Source: Ooceraea biroi (taxonomy: Eukaryota > Arthropoda > Insecta > Hymenoptera > Formicidae). Taken from it: a DNA stretch of 64,000 bases. Position numbers and translations under genes: made by a program. The first letter of the stretch is position 1; each line of letters opens with the position of its first letter. The notes below the pieces were generated by a model that saw only the letters and a program-made list of their open reading frames with translations, was not told the DNA's origin and did not search any database. Shown here in pieces: positions 39,945 through 52,254 of this stretch. The stretch lies in NCBI RefSeq assembly GCF_003672135.1, contig NC_039506.1:14198001-14262000 (forward strand), given 5' to 3'.

Positions 39945-40030
39945 TTACATCATGTATTCGAGTTGGTTGATCGAGCTGAACGTAATAGCGTAATAGCAAT
40001 AGCGCGAGTGCCCTCGAGCAGCTAAGCGAA
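39945..40030 (-). CDS. possible last coding exon of the Beat-like gene (weak)
   Basis: On the minus strand a good acceptor (TTTGGTTTCGCAG, AG at 40032-40031) lies 129 bp beyond the donor of the Beat exon. Joining in phase completes the split codon as Val, giving PERV at the junction. From memory that is the usual ending of this Beat domain. The frame then runs about 28 codons to TAA at 39947-39945. Against it, the tail has no clear membrane or GPI-type hydrophobic end, and another acceptor-like AG lies upstream at about 40050. The true last exon may be elsewhere or outside the window. Confidence 0.2.
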
Positions 40031-40159
40031 CTGCGAAACCAAAGCTGCCAGCCATCAAGATTTATCGAGCGTTCAAGCCCAAGACCAAGTGGTTCATGGA
40101 AGAAAAACTCACACCGCACCGGAGGGTGCGAGAGTGGAGATTAAAATCCTTACACTCAC

Positions 40160-40373
40160 CTCTTTCGGGTATGGGCTCGCGCATACCAGCGCCAAGCTGA
40201 ATCTCGTTCATCGTCGAGTATATGTTGGGTATCTGCGCGGTGCAGCGCAGCGTCAACTGGCCGTTCGTGTAATGGAAGGGCTGCAGGGTGAGGCTGATCT
40301 CGCTCCATTGCGTCCCGTCGTCGATCTTGTCGTTGTCGTTCTTCGCTCGCTGTCGCCTCGCGGTCGCCTCTAC
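40160..40373 (-). CDS. beat: internal exon, Beaten path (Beat) family second Ig-like domain
   Basis: The minus-strand exon is bounded by acceptor TTTCCCGCAG (AG at 40375-40374) and donor GTGAGTGT (GT at 40159-40158). It encodes 71 codons plus one base, phase 0 in and phase 1 out. After a basic, Asn/Asp-rich linker (first 20 residues) comes WSEISLTLQP, then HYTNGQLTLRCTAQIPNIY with the conserved Ig cysteine. It ends at REPIPER plus a split codon. This tryptophan, Leu-X-Leu, Gly-Gln-Leu-X-Leu-X-Cys-X-Ala pattern is the membrane-proximal Ig domain of Beat proteins. These are secreted or membrane-attached neuronal proteins that bind Sidestep-type partners and control axon defasciculation and target choice. 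The family assignment is from motif recognition; the particular paralogue cannot be named. The first Ig domain and signal peptide exons were not found on this strand within the window. Confidence 0.78.
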
Positions 40374-43292
40374 CTGCGGGAAATCAAGCGTGAGCAGTGC
40401 GAATCGTTGGGGGTCGTGCGAATCGCGAGTTGCGAGAAAAAGGGGGTTCCAGCCGAGGAGTCAAGCTGAAAAGCGCTTAGACGGATAAGGTCCTCGAAAA
40501 AGAGAGCAAGAAAGAGAGAAAGCAAAAGAGGAAGAAAGAGAAAGCTAGAGGGAAATGTAAATCTGCTTTCAACAAAATCCGTTCATCCGGAATCGGCAGG
40601 CGAGCTGCTCCCATCCCACCCCATCATCCCGCCTTTTCGTTATCCCGCGCGCTCCACGGCCCGCGTCCTGCGCCAAGTACAAAGACGAGAGTTTCCAGTT
40701 CAACGACGAGTTGGGAGGAGGATCAGCTCGTTCTACGGCACCGTGTTCCCTCTCGATTAATGTCCCTTCTCCTTTTTTCTTACCCATGCAGTTTCTTCTT
40801 TCTCGCGCGAAATCGGTTCTGCAAGTCGACTCACGGTGGTGACTGACTCGGGCGGCGGCGCAGTCATAAGTATTGGTCGGAATGACCGAGTTCCGGCCTT
40901 CTTAATGGATCATTATCGCGCCGGAACGGCGTGATGGTGCCGAAAGTGAGTTACTCGCCGAGTGAATCGCGCGGCGAAGTGAATTGTAAGTGGATCGTAA
41001 GAAGTTTACCGAAACTTTCGTCGACTCCAGCAGAGCGACAGATCGATAGAGGCTCTCCTACGCGCGTATATCGTCCTGTCGATGTGCACGGAAGTTTTGA
41101 AACGATCTTTGAAGAGTACTTTATATTAATCGCAAACAGACAAAAATAATTTATTATTAGTGCAGAAATATACTGCTTCGGGACATGTCAGTCGCGTGGG
41201 ATGATGCAACGACGAGAGTCTTGGAAACAATGGTTTCTGATGAATATATGTGTTGAATTCACACTCATTCACTTTCCACTTGAATGCCAGTTAACCAACA
41301 ATAATCTTGTGCTTAATAGTCTCTTAATTTAATTGCGATAATAATCTCTCCAAGTGTAATAACGTAATTCCAGATTCGCAGCGTAACATGCGCACCTGAT
41401 GCCAACATGCTTCAAGAAGATAGATGTTACGAAGTTCAACAACAGCTCGCGCGTCGAGTTACGTAAATTACGTAAAACACTCTCGTATTATACAGGTTTC
41501 GTATCGCGCGAACCAATACACTTAGGCATATTAATTTCCTTTATTTCAAATGTCACGTTCGCAATATCACGCTCCTCAAATAACAAGAACGGTATGACGG
41601 ATTTTTATAATAATGCATGGTGAATATATAATAATACATGGCCAACATTATTGTTGATGCGAGCTTTTGAAAACCGAAAATATTTATAAGTACGAAGGCG
41701 TCTAAAATAATTATAAGATAGAGAGAGAGAAACACAACAAAATCTTCCAGATTAATCTCCTCGAGTAGCAATCAGTACCACAGTGAAATTGAATCTGATA
41801 GCCAATCAAACGAAGCCAAACAAAAGTAATGAAAGGACTCGGTGACGAAGCCACCGCGATGTTGCACGAAATGTTACAACGGCGACGTCGCTTCTATAAT
41901 CCATAAACTCTTTGTGCTCCGAATCGCTTTCAACCGTGTTGTGGAAAGTTCTTCAAAAGTAAACTATCACAAACACGAAAGAAAAAAAACGGGGAGAGAA
42001 AGAGAGATAGAGACAGAAAGAGCGCTTCCAGCTACTTATTGCATTATAAAATTCATTTCTCCGGTAAATAAATCCCAGGAATATTCAATTTGTTACATTT
42101 CACGAATTCGAGAAATAATAACGCAACAAATCAGCAAGAACGGAGGAGGTATATTAACAAATCCGGACAGAAACGAGCGTCGACAGACATATAATAGATC
42201 GCACGAAGGCGCATATATCGATACGAACAATATAATTGATACGTCAGGTTTAATGCCAGCTCGAGCGAACAATATCGGCGCGCGCGAGCGTCACGCAAGA
42301 GCACTTGCTGACTTCACGTTCTCCTCGGCTGCGGAATTATGCAATTCGCGCGCGATATCCGACGTGATGTACGATGGTACACACAAAAAAGGATCTCGAC
42401 TAATGATTAATGGCCGGGTAGCATTGATGCTTATCCCGATGCTGCGAGCGAGAAAGAGGGAGAGAGAGAGAAAGAGAGAAAAAGAAGAGATCATCCGGCA
42501 AAATATAAATTCCGCTTTTTAAACAGCTAGCCGTGAAATTCAATCTCGCAGGGAGGAGTGAGCGAAAGTGATTACAGTGGTTGAATACAAATTATGAGGA
42601 AAAGGCAGCCGCTACGTCAAGCGGCCCGGATTTTCTTTGTAAGCGTCCGAAGGCGGAGCTGTACCTTCCTCTCCCAGCGGGACACACTTTCGTCTCTCGC
42701 TCTCATTCTCTGTCACCAGCGCGTTCCCTCGATGGGAAATTTAAAAAAACCGCTTCAGTTTACCTAACGGACCATGAAACCTTCTATTACGAGATTAAAT
42801 GCGCGCCGGTCCCTGTCGAGGAATGACTTCACGCTGATATTACGTTCGCACGCCGTAAAGAATCTTTGACGTGCATACATTCCTACGGTGTAATATCCGA
42901 TATGGTTTCGCGACACCGGATTTTCCGGAGAGAAAATTTGTAAACCGGATGATGTTGCAACTTGTCGCTCAAATCGAGAAACGGAAGATCCCGCGGAACT
43001 TTCAATCCTTTTTAATTGCCTGCCCTTGTAGGAAGTTTCGCGGATGCGCCCTTAAGCCACGTATCTCATTTCACTCGATCCTTCGTCGAGTTTAAAGTCC
43101 ATTTTTTTATTGGCCAAGTCTTAACTGCTACTTCTCTCGAAAGCCTTTAATTTCCGACGTCGAGTTCCAATCTTGATGATTGAATTAAAATTCACTCTCC
43201 ATTGCAGTAAGATCCAGTGAAAACTTATTCTTCGATCTCTAATAATTGTGCCATTAAAACATGATCGACATTCTTGTCAAAGTGATTTCTAA
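40374..43292. other. non-coding block, probable Beat-gene intron
   Basis: Lies directly upstream, in the sense of transcription, of the Beat exon. Given its phase-0 acceptor it must begin as intron. It contains mixed GA/GAAA runs at 40500-40550, 41719-41733 and 42450-42485. A 226-codon frame at 41842-42522 begins at a non-ATG codon, runs through GA-repeat-like stretches and has no domain. Confidence 0.5.
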
Positions 43293-43316
43293 AAATGGGT
43301 CCAGACATGTGTCGTA

Positions 43317-43868
43317 TCACCGTATCGTATCATGATCGCGTATCACGATTAGCTTAGTGTGGACGGTGCGCCGTATCACATCTGCGTATCGTATCTGTGT
43401 ATCAAAATAATACGCAGATACGATACGACCATGATCCATTTGAAGTCGGTATTTCGCCGAAACATCAAAGAAATGATACGAGATACGGATACAGTCAGTG
43501 TGGACGCTTACCGATCCTGAGATCCTGACTCGATTCAGTCGTGTTGCTTCGTCTAGCGATCGCAAAGTTATGGCTAATCTTTTTTGAACAGGTATTACTT
43601 TCCTATATGTGGTGTCTATTTTGGAAATCTGTTTCCCCACCAAATTTATCAGGTACTCAAACTCAATGGATGACATTCTTGTGAAGTTTTTGTACTGTCC
43701 ACTAACAGATTGAAACTTTAAGTCGCGCAATAATTTTGGGCCACTGTATACTTCGCGATTCGCAAAAATTCTTTTTATCCACCACCGTTGTGATTTCCTC
43801 GGTTTCTTCAATAAATAATGAAGAAAACTGTAATTAACAGCAGCTAACTGTACAGACATTGTCTCCAC
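43317..43868 (-). pseudogene. truncated Harbinger (HARBI1-like) transposase fragment
   Basis: A 183-codon frame. Residues about 25-105 (KSQRWWIKRIF, then an FTRMSSIEFEYLINLVG helix pair, then PVQKRLAITLRSL) match the N-terminal helical region that precedes the nuclease domain in PIF/Harbinger transposases such as HARBI1. The family-typical continuation stops right after ITLRSL. From there the frame reads subterminal and inverted-repeat DNA (residues about 106-183), so the C-terminal part is not protein-like. No catalytic DDE triad is present. It is an internal-deletion relic with an open but non-functional frame. Confidence 0.82.
43385..43427. repeat. subterminal hairpin of the Harbinger element
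   Basis: An 18-bp arm (43385-43402) and its near-exact complement (43410-43427, one mismatch) surround a 7-nt loop. Both arms consist of GATACGATACG-type motifs also present in the terminal repeats. They are plausible transposase-binding repeats, an inference from their repetition. Confidence 0.75.
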
Positions 43869-45146
43869 AGCAGGTTAACGTAGAACGATACGTTAGATGG
43901 AAAACTAATAAAGAGATACAGATAAATGATACGGATACGGATTGAAAGCAAGGCCTCGGCGTATCATTATAACTAACGTATCCATATCATGCATGATACG
44001 CGATTATAATACGATACGATGATACGACACATGTCTGAACCCACCTTAATATCTCGCTGCAATTTTTTTTACAAAACGAACACGCTTGGAACTTGATGAG
44101 CATTCGCATTGCAATTGTATTAATTTTCTCTTAAAGTTGCATTTCGCGGCAACCGATTCTCAAAAAATATTTTTCAAGAAAAAAAATATTTACAATAAAT
44201 AAACGGTGCGGGATTACCCGGATATGTGTTTAGAAAACGTAGATGTACGGAAGTTGGCTCGCACACATCAAGAATGCAGAGGTAGAAACGCTAACGATGT
44301 TTGCTTCGCATGCTCAACCGCATTCTCTAGAATTCCCGCATTCCCACAAAGCCTACACAGGTTAAGATAGATGTAACTAGTGCCACGTATAATCTAAGTT
44401 AAGTAATCAAACGAGAAATTCGAGACTGAGTTAAAGCGGATGTATCCGGTGCTCGTGATAAGACCGCGGAAAAATTTACACTATTATACAAGCCGTCGAG
44501 CGGAACGGCGACATAAATCACATTTCGCTCGTTTAAAAACGACGAAAGAAAAAAAGGAAGAAGAAAGAAGAAAAAAAAGAGAGGAAAAGAGCTCCTAAAG
44601 GAAAAACTTAATTCAAACTTGAGCTATTTTGTCGTAACGCTCTTTTACGATACTACAAAGAGCAAAATGTAAAATAGTGCGTTTTTATATTACGGACTAA
44701 TTATGGCCGGGAGAATTAGTGCACGTAAAAAATGAAATTACAGTCGACTCAAGCGAGATTCACTTGAAACTGACTTTAAGAAAAAAATACCGTTTGCACG
44801 AGCTCTCAGAGTTTTCAATCTTTAATGTTAACCCCTGAATTAGATCGCGTTTTAATTTTCAGACGGAGAAATCATTTTCATCGGGCGGTGACTTGTGTTT
44901 CTGTGTGCGCGTGAAGCAGCCCGCTCTTCTAATTTCATTATTCGTCATTCGAAAATGGAAGTTCTTTCTTTCGGCCTCTATTTAAAGCGCAGATTACCAG
45001 AAACGCGGCGGGAAAAATCCGCGAGCCATTACGGGGCCGCGCGCGCTCCGCGCCGTATGCCGAGAGCGAGAAATGAAATCTCGCGGTAATGCACATTTAA
45101 TTGCACGCGCGGTACTTGTTGAGTCGATGCAGGGTGCATACATATC

Positions 45147-45148
<2 letters not shown>

Positions 45149-45177
<29 letters not shown>
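45149..45177. repeat. TA microsatellite
   Basis: About 14 TA units, visible directly. Confidence 0.95.
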
Positions 45178-46968
45178 CTGAAAACCAATATGTATTCGAT
45201 TAATATCGCGAACATGGAATACGAGAAAATACGGTCGCCTCCGCGGAGACCGCGCGAAGCATCACGAGAACAAATGAGAATATCCTCGGCATGAGAAAGA
45301 GACAAATGAGATTTTGCAAAAGATAATCCCGAACAGAACAGCGTTACAGAAGATACAGAATACAGACACAGAAACAGCCAGTTCTTCCTTGAATCCTTCT
45401 TTGAATTCAATCGTGAATGAAATTCAATCGCACCGTGAGAATCCGCGATACCCCGCATCGTATGAAATTAAACCCGCTTCGATCGCAGGCAACCGAAAGG
45501 TTTCGACGTGTCGTGTCCAGGACGCAGCGTCCAACAGGATTCGACAGAGGACAGGTGGACAGCTCGCGGAGCAACGAGGGAGACTCAGGAGGGTGGAAAC
45601 CCATCGGGGAACCAACAGGATTACTCGCTCACAACGACGACGACGAGGACGACGATGCTGCAACCGTGTCGTCGTAAGAGGACGATTGTCGGCGAACGAT
45701 GCGATTTACGACACTGCGTACCGACAGAAGCGTGGGGATACGTGCACATAAGTGTACGTACTTATACGCACGTGGTATATATAATACTCGTCGGCGCGGC
45801 GACTGGTGCATCGCCCTGCACACGCGTTGCTGGTCGGCTTACCACCCCGACCGGGAACATCTCGTGTATACAACGGGCGCGGAGGTGCAGAAGGAAGAGG
45901 AGAAGGGTCGTGCAATGGGAATATGTACACGCACCTATATGCGGGACCGCGCCACCCTACCCCCGGATAATGCAGCGCGGTTTGGGGTGTGCATTGCACC
46001 TAAGGGCGTAGCCATGCGAAACCTCCGCAAGCAACGACAACGCGTTTCGCTCCGCGGATTATGCGGCGCGGCGTGCCGGCGCGGGAACGGGATACTTTTA
46101 ACCTCGGTTGTTCTATGGGAACCTCAAGTCTCTTGCCCCGGCACCTTTGAAGTGTCGCGCGGTTTTCGGTGTAACCGCTCACTTATGAAATATAACCCCC
46201 GACCGCTCGCGTGGGTTAACTCATTTACGCAGGGGCTTTAAACGTCGCCTCGAAACGGACGGCCGAGGGCGGGGGATGGGACGGAGGTATTACGGGGAAA
46301 TTCTCTCTCTCTATCTGTCTCTCTGTTTCTCCTTTCTTCTGATGCCCGTTGCGCCAGCTGCGTGTTACTTCCTCTTTTCTTTTCCGGAACAATGCTTCGT
46401 GATCTTTTGTATCTCGCATTCGTTCTAATTAGTGACGTTCTATGAATGGGGCACAGTCTCTGAAATTATTCCGTATTCATGTATCCCCCGCTGGTATCAC
46501 GGCGCGCTCTTATTGAGTTCGGGCTTTTAAATGCATGGAAAATCGTGATTTTTACATGCGCGTCAGTACTCGATACTCGATATTACTAACAGTGTTATTT
46601 CGAGCACTGTACATGTATCTCGTCCATTTCAGAGAGCACAGTGGATAATAAATCAAATTAAGGATATGAAACAACGTGACCCCCTGGGACGCGTATCTGC
46701 GCGCTCGTAAAATAGCTCGCAGCACTTTGTGAGATTTTAAATGCGTTATTTTTTCCGTCATGATACCTTGTGCGTTATCATTCAGCGACAAGAAAACACA
46801 TCTCTCTTACTGACGAAATGTCATACGTAACTTCATACGGCACGGACTGTGGTTGCGTTTAATTTTGCAATTACACGTGAATGACAAAATCCCGCCTCTC
46901 TCGTTATGACTCACGTAAACGTAATGGAATTTCGCGCGTGCACTTCATCATACACATACGAACGCACA

Positions 46969-46969
<1 letters not shown>

Positions 46970-47031
<62 letters not shown>
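46970..47031. repeat. CA microsatellite, about 31 units
   Basis: An uninterrupted CA tract of 62 bp, the longest pure dinucleotide run in the window. Confidence 0.97.
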
Positions 47032-47033
<2 letters not shown>

Positions 47034-47597
47034 CCGCAGAGAGCATCGTTATACTGCGAAAATGCCAAGCTCTGCCTTATCTCACGCTCTCATAAGGATG
47101 CGCAAAGCTACGTCGATGGGTGCAAGAACGGCATTCGGGAGATTTCCATGCGAGGAAGACGTCGGTAGACGGCGAGCGTCTGTCCGTCGTTATGGTGCCG
47201 CAATGCGTTTCCGCGGAAAATTCAAGGCGATCGGAGAGGATCTGCCGCTATCTAGCAAATTTTCGCTTCCCTCCGACTGCCGCTATTTCCACCCTCTCCT
47301 TTCTCCCCTGTTCGGTTTGTAAGAGGTGGTGGCGGCCGGGATGCCCGATGGGCCGAGTTTCCCGGGAAGATCCTGGCGCGGCATGCATGCAAATCCTGAC
47401 CGCGATGGTGGCGCGGATAGCTGCATACGGATCTAGGGTGCGGGGCACACACATACACGCGCAGGGGATGCACTCGTGCACCCTCGTACGCGTAGTCATG
47501 GATACCACGCAAGCGGTCCAATTTCACCCCGGTCGCTCGCTCTCGACTGTTTTCTTTCGCGAGAGCGTACTTGGAGAGAGCAAAATAGAGAAAAAAA

Positions 47598-47635
47598 GAG
47601 AACGAGAGAGAGAGAAAGAGAGAGAGAGAGAGAAA
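47598..47635. repeat. GA microsatellite
   Basis: GA units with AAG interruptions, visible directly. It is part of a spurious long Arg/Glu frame. Confidence 0.9.
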
Positions 47636-50600
47636 ATTGCACAGAGTCGCTCGACGATGCCTGCCGAGATTCGACCGGCATTTAAGCGCTGTTTATCGCC
47701 AGTCGAGAGACTCGGGTTGCGCGGTGGGTCGTGTGGGTGGATTGGTATCGAGTGAACCAAACGAACGGACGGCAAAAGGGGATGGGACCGAAGGTAGCGA
47801 GGGGTTGCTCTCGGCAAGGACGGGCACCCGGATACGCGAAGAGGCACGACTTGCTCCCGAGCTTGAACTCGCGAGAGCGACCGACAGGAGCCCAAAAGCC
47901 AATGCTCGAAAGCCGAGTCAATCCTGCGGAGGATTCCACCAATATCCTCTTACAAGCTCGCTCGTCCGTTTGCGGACGAGGGAATAAGCGGACGTGTTCG
48001 GCTTGTGGACCGGCTTCGTAACGAGACTGCGAGCTGCGCTGCGTGCAAGAGGCGTTTGCTCTTCCGCGCGTGGATACGCGATTTGATTACGCGCGGATAT
48101 CGCGGGACCGCTGCATACAGTACGACAGGACGCAGATCCCGGAAAGCACGAAGGATCCGGAAGAAAGATACTGCTATACATATCGCGCGGACCGTCCCCT
48201 TCCGCGCTCGTTATTGCCGCTATCGAATACGAAAGCGAGTTTTGAGGACGCCACTCGCGACAGCGGAGGAAGCGGAGTACCCATAAGTGGTGAGGAAGAG
48301 GAATAAAAAGAAAAAAAAAGAAATGGGGGAGATCGCAGTTTTCCAGTAGAGTGGAGGAATCGAAAGGCACGACTCGAACGATCGACCGGGACGAGAGGAG
48401 ATTCTCTTACTGCCGTCTCGAGTTCGCTCGAGCATGCTCCGGAAATCAATCGACTGTCTACGCACGCCGCGACATTAGTTTTCTCGCGATTCGACGAGCT
48501 CGTCGAATGTACATCTCTCGCTTCTCCCTGTCGATTCTGCATTGCGCGGTAAACAGATGCGCTTTCGAGTCACGGCAGAGAAAAGGAGCAGAGCTCGTCG
48601 ACGAAGTGTACCGGTTACATTATCGGACGTTGGACATTACAGGGTGAATTAATGTTTCGATGTAAATGGTCTCGTTGCTCGCAGCTGCAGTAACTGATAA
48701 GCGTTGTCGCGTTAATTTGATTGACATCCGAGTAACACGGCTAAAATGACACGCACGCAGTGTCTATTTGCTCTAACGATTAATAATAGAGAATAATTGA
48801 CATCCCATCGCTCGCGTATGCCTGGCCTGCGTGATATAATGGGGTGAAAACTTCATCTAGCGCCACGCCCAACATGTCAAAGTAAATTTCGCATGCACGC
48901 GTGCAGCACATGCCCGCAGATGTGTACTCTCGCTGCGCATATTTTGCGTTGCACGTTTACCTCGACGACTGAGTTCCCCGAGAGTTTGATCTCGCAAACG
49001 TCGCTTTTTCATCCAGCCTTAAAGTTTACGTAACATCTTTGCACTTTACGATGCTCGTTCGTGCCGCCCGCGCGCGCGTAGTACATACCGAGTGTTCTGG
49101 AAGACGAGCGCTTCCTCTCAACCGCAAACCCTTTGGGGGACTTTGGGAGACTTAATTGAACCGTCGTCTCCCCGCAACGGTCCTGACAATTTTTTTAATA
49201 TAAATGTCGAGCATTGTAGTTTCACCTGAAAATCGAACGCGCTGCATTTCGCGAGTTCGAAATTAAATGACCAATTGCGTTGTGTCTTCGAGAGACTCGC
49301 TTCTTCATCTACAATAACAACATTATCGCCCCAGAAAAGTCGTCTGAGAAGAAGCGCTCCTCGCACTTTCACAGTATCCGCAGTCCAAAGAGAGTTCGCG
49401 AGAGTTCTGTGTAACACCTTGTACCACCATCCGCAGACCTAATGTGTTCTCCATTAAGCACGGCGTCGGAAAACTTTGCGCGACATTGCTCCACGAGGGA
49501 AAATGGTTGCCCATTTGCGAGTTGCCCTAGATGACAAAGAGGAGGAGGAGGAAATCGAAGTATCGTCCAGCTTCGACGTTGCGTCGCGCTCACGTTTTCA
49601 TCCCGCGTGCTTTTTCAACCGATCGGGATGAATCTCCGTTTTTTTTCCTCTCCGGCTCGATGGCCCTTTTTTCAGTCATTCAGGGGAGGCTAGTGAGCCT
49701 CTCTGTTTTATTTCACTTCCGTGTTATTCCGGCGCGCATACGTTCGGCCGATGATCTATGGGACAGATCTGATCCACCGAGTGCGCGGTGTGACGCGCCT
49801 ACATGCGGTTGCACACGCGAATACGATAAATCATGGCGAATATGAGCTCGGAACGCCACACGGGGGTGCCATTCGAAGCAGGCAGAACGCAGTCCAGGCC
49901 AAACGTTTGCAGTTTCCCTCCCCCGGCGTTGTCTCTCTCTCTTCCTCTGTCACTCTCCTAGTCTCTTCCGGTCTCTCCCTCTCTCCTCACCTCCCGTTCC
50001 TGATCGATGATGCCGCAATGACAGTTGCTGCTTGTTGTTAACAGATGTGACTCGATTGCGAGATGAAGAATCGATTGACGAGTGACATCGTAAGGAGGTA
50101 CCATTTCGAAAGGAAATGTAACACTCTAACCGGCCGCACTTTATCGTCTCTGATATATAAATAAGATCGGTGTGATACGATGCGTTAAGGGAAACGCGGA
50201 GATGTGTCAACGCCGTGAGCGTGGATCACAAGGTGGAACAAGTTGGATCTTAATCACGGAATTCCCCCGCTTCCACTTGTGTCTGAACTTACTTTACTTA
50301 ATTAACTTAGTTTCCGTGGAGAGCACTTACTCTTACGACCAAGCGTTGCATCCCCCCCGCGCGGATCACGAGTCTTTAACTTTAATCCGGATTGTCCCTG
50401 CCGGTAAGTAGCAGTAACAGTATGACGTGATTTCACTCGACACTTCTTAGCGCGATGGAAAATGTGCCATGCAGAATTCGAGGGATAATAATGGAAACTG
50501 CAATATGTCACAAGGGATACTGCGATTACGAACGGTGATACGGTGATGGTGTTCTCGTGGTAATATCCGCCGCACGCGGAGCCCTGTTTGTCCATGCAAT

Positions 50601-51484
50601 TTAGCAGGATACACAGAGTGTCTCAGACTTGCCGGATGTCCTTTCAACAACAGATACCGCAGATCAAACGAGAAAACGGTGGTCGCTGCAATTTCGAGAG
50701 ATCAGTCATGACGAAGTTCCGATTAAAATTGGAAATTGAAGACTCTCTTGCGATAAATGAAGTTTCGAAGATGAAAATTAATAACAAGACGATGAGTATC
50801 AATTAATTTTAATTTTTTATCGATTATTCTCTTTGACTTACGTACATTTAATTAATAACACAAAAATAGTTGATAATGCTTAAAGTACAACAAGGATATT
50901 TTATATTAAAGATAAGAATTTATTTGTCGCGAATTTTATTGCCAAATCAATTATTTTCTCGAAAATTTCCTTATTGTTTCTTGAGCATTAAATATTTTGT
51001 TCAAATTTATCCAATTTTTAATTCATGTTGTCGAATTCATTCGATTCCGCGCGAGATGAGAATATCAACACGTCTGCCTAGCTGGCCCCTCTTATGATCA
51101 TGGGAATTATTTATGCGAACGTACAGGAAGCGATCCTAAAGAGATCTCGGCGCAAGTGTATTGCGCCAAACCATACCAGAAAGGGGAAATGTGTGCTCTC
51201 GGGTCGAAGAGTGCAGGCACTCCTCGTTTCCGAGTTGCGAGCCACTCGAGAACGTCTCACCTCCACTCGGTTTCTTCTCGCGAGACTAGTATCGCGAGAG
51301 AAGCATCGTATAAGCGCGAAAGACTGACGAATTCGAGCAGGTATCGTACACCTTCACGTTCACGCGAGTGAACAGCTTCGCGAGAAAAATAATTAGAAAT
51401 ATATTTTCGCTCTTTTGCAGTGTAAAAGTGTCGACATTAAAAATATCGTACAATGATTAAATTGTCTTTCGTATATCATACATA

Positions 51485-51621
51485 CCAAGTACATAAAAAC
51501 TCCCAACTTGTCAAAACTCAAAACTAAATGTGAAATCAATAATTAACTAGCCAAGTATCTAGAAGCAGTTTGAGTATTTTACCCAAACGTTTTCCATGCA
51601 TACTCTCTTATCGCATGACGA
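51485..51621 (+). repeat. left terminal inverted repeat of the NS3-bearing element
   Basis: 137 bp matching the reverse complement of 53746-53882 with only two differences (near 51530 and 51586). The outer end begins CCAAGTACATAAAAACTCCC. The repeat is not itself a hairpin, unlike an intact parvovirus terminus. Confidence 0.93.
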
Positions 51622-51680
51622 TGTTACGTCAGTAACCCTTCATCGGATGGAAGGTTCTCGAACGATCTTCGAAGGCTCCG

Positions 51681-51694
51681 GCAGGCAAGCCTGC
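51681..51694. repeat. small hairpin inside the left end
   Basis: GCAGGC-AA-GCCTGC, a perfect 6-bp stem with a 2-nt loop in a GC-rich patch (51665-51725) unlike its AT-rich surroundings. No counterpart exists in the right end. Confidence 0.6.
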
Positions 51695-51798
51695 TAGCCG
51701 TAGCGAGCGTTATCGCGAGCCCGGCAATTAAATAGTATAAACATCCGCGCATACCAGCATCTTTCTAGAACCTTCTAGCACGTTCTAAAACCTTAAAA

Positions 51799-51813
51799 TA
51801 TATATATAATATC

Positions 51814-51849
<36 letters not shown>
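51799..51849. repeat. TA microsatellite within the element
   Basis: TA tracts with a short ATCATATT interruption, visible directly. Confidence 0.95.
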
Positions 51850-51850
<1 letters not shown>

Positions 51851-52254
51851 CGATTTTATAATTTAGGTAACTTTATATTATTATTTTCCTGAATGCAAAT
51901 GATCATATAGACGGAATTTAATACGATTACAGCCTTCAAAATAAGCATTATTTCTTTTAATACACATATCTTTGGATTAAAAACAGATACAACAACCATT
52001 CAAAATCCCAGAAGATCCATTTTGCAATCAGGAAATTAATACCGAGAGGAAAATATTATAATCATAAGGCGAACTACGTAATTAATTAACTTAGGTATTA
52101 AGGTTCTGTACAGGGATGTTTACGCGAAGGGCCTTCCTCCACAGAACCGAGATAACCGTCGAGACGAAGACGCGGGCCCGATTTTCCTAAACATTATTGG
52201 TGGAAAATCAGTCCCACCATCGATATTTTCAACCACCCGCCTCTTCGTCCACAA

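Larger units (their letters stand above)
43293..44046. mobile_element. PIF/Harbinger-type DNA transposon, internally deleted
   Basis: A 754-bp element. The 53-bp terminal inverted repeats at 43293-43345 and 43994-44046 differ at about six positions. It is flanked by the 3-bp duplication TAA at 43290-43292 and 44047-44049, the classic PIF/Harbinger signature (TWA). Subterminal DNA is rich in GATACGATACG-type motifs. The only coding content is a transposase N-terminal fragment on the minus strand. The DDE nuclease region and the companion Myb-like protein are absent, so mobility would need a full copy elsewhere. Confidence 0.88.
44050..51484. other. non-coding block with several microsatellites
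   Basis: No gene is supported. It holds poly-A/GA-rich DNA at 44540-44590, a TA tract, a long CA tract and a GA tract (all listed), a CpG-rich part at 45.4-48.6 kb and an AT-rich part at 50.8-51.05 kb. Three overlapping minus-strand frames at 49118-49593 were examined, but no domain was recognised. Confidence 0.45.

Noticed and set aside
41842..42522. 226-codon plus-strand frame, the longest open frame seen
   Set aside because: Starts at GTG, includes GA-repeat-derived Arg/Glu runs at both ends, has no recognisable domain and no flanking splice pattern. It is probably chance.
47120..47755. 211-codon plus-strand frame
   Set aside because: Runs through a GA microsatellite, overlaps frames on both strands and has no domain.
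49118..49593. Three overlapping minus-strand frames, one containing a WWYK-like stretch reminiscent of an Ig V-domain
   Set aside because: The residues after it do not follow the Beat or other Ig pattern (no EFYRY-like segment, no paired cysteines).
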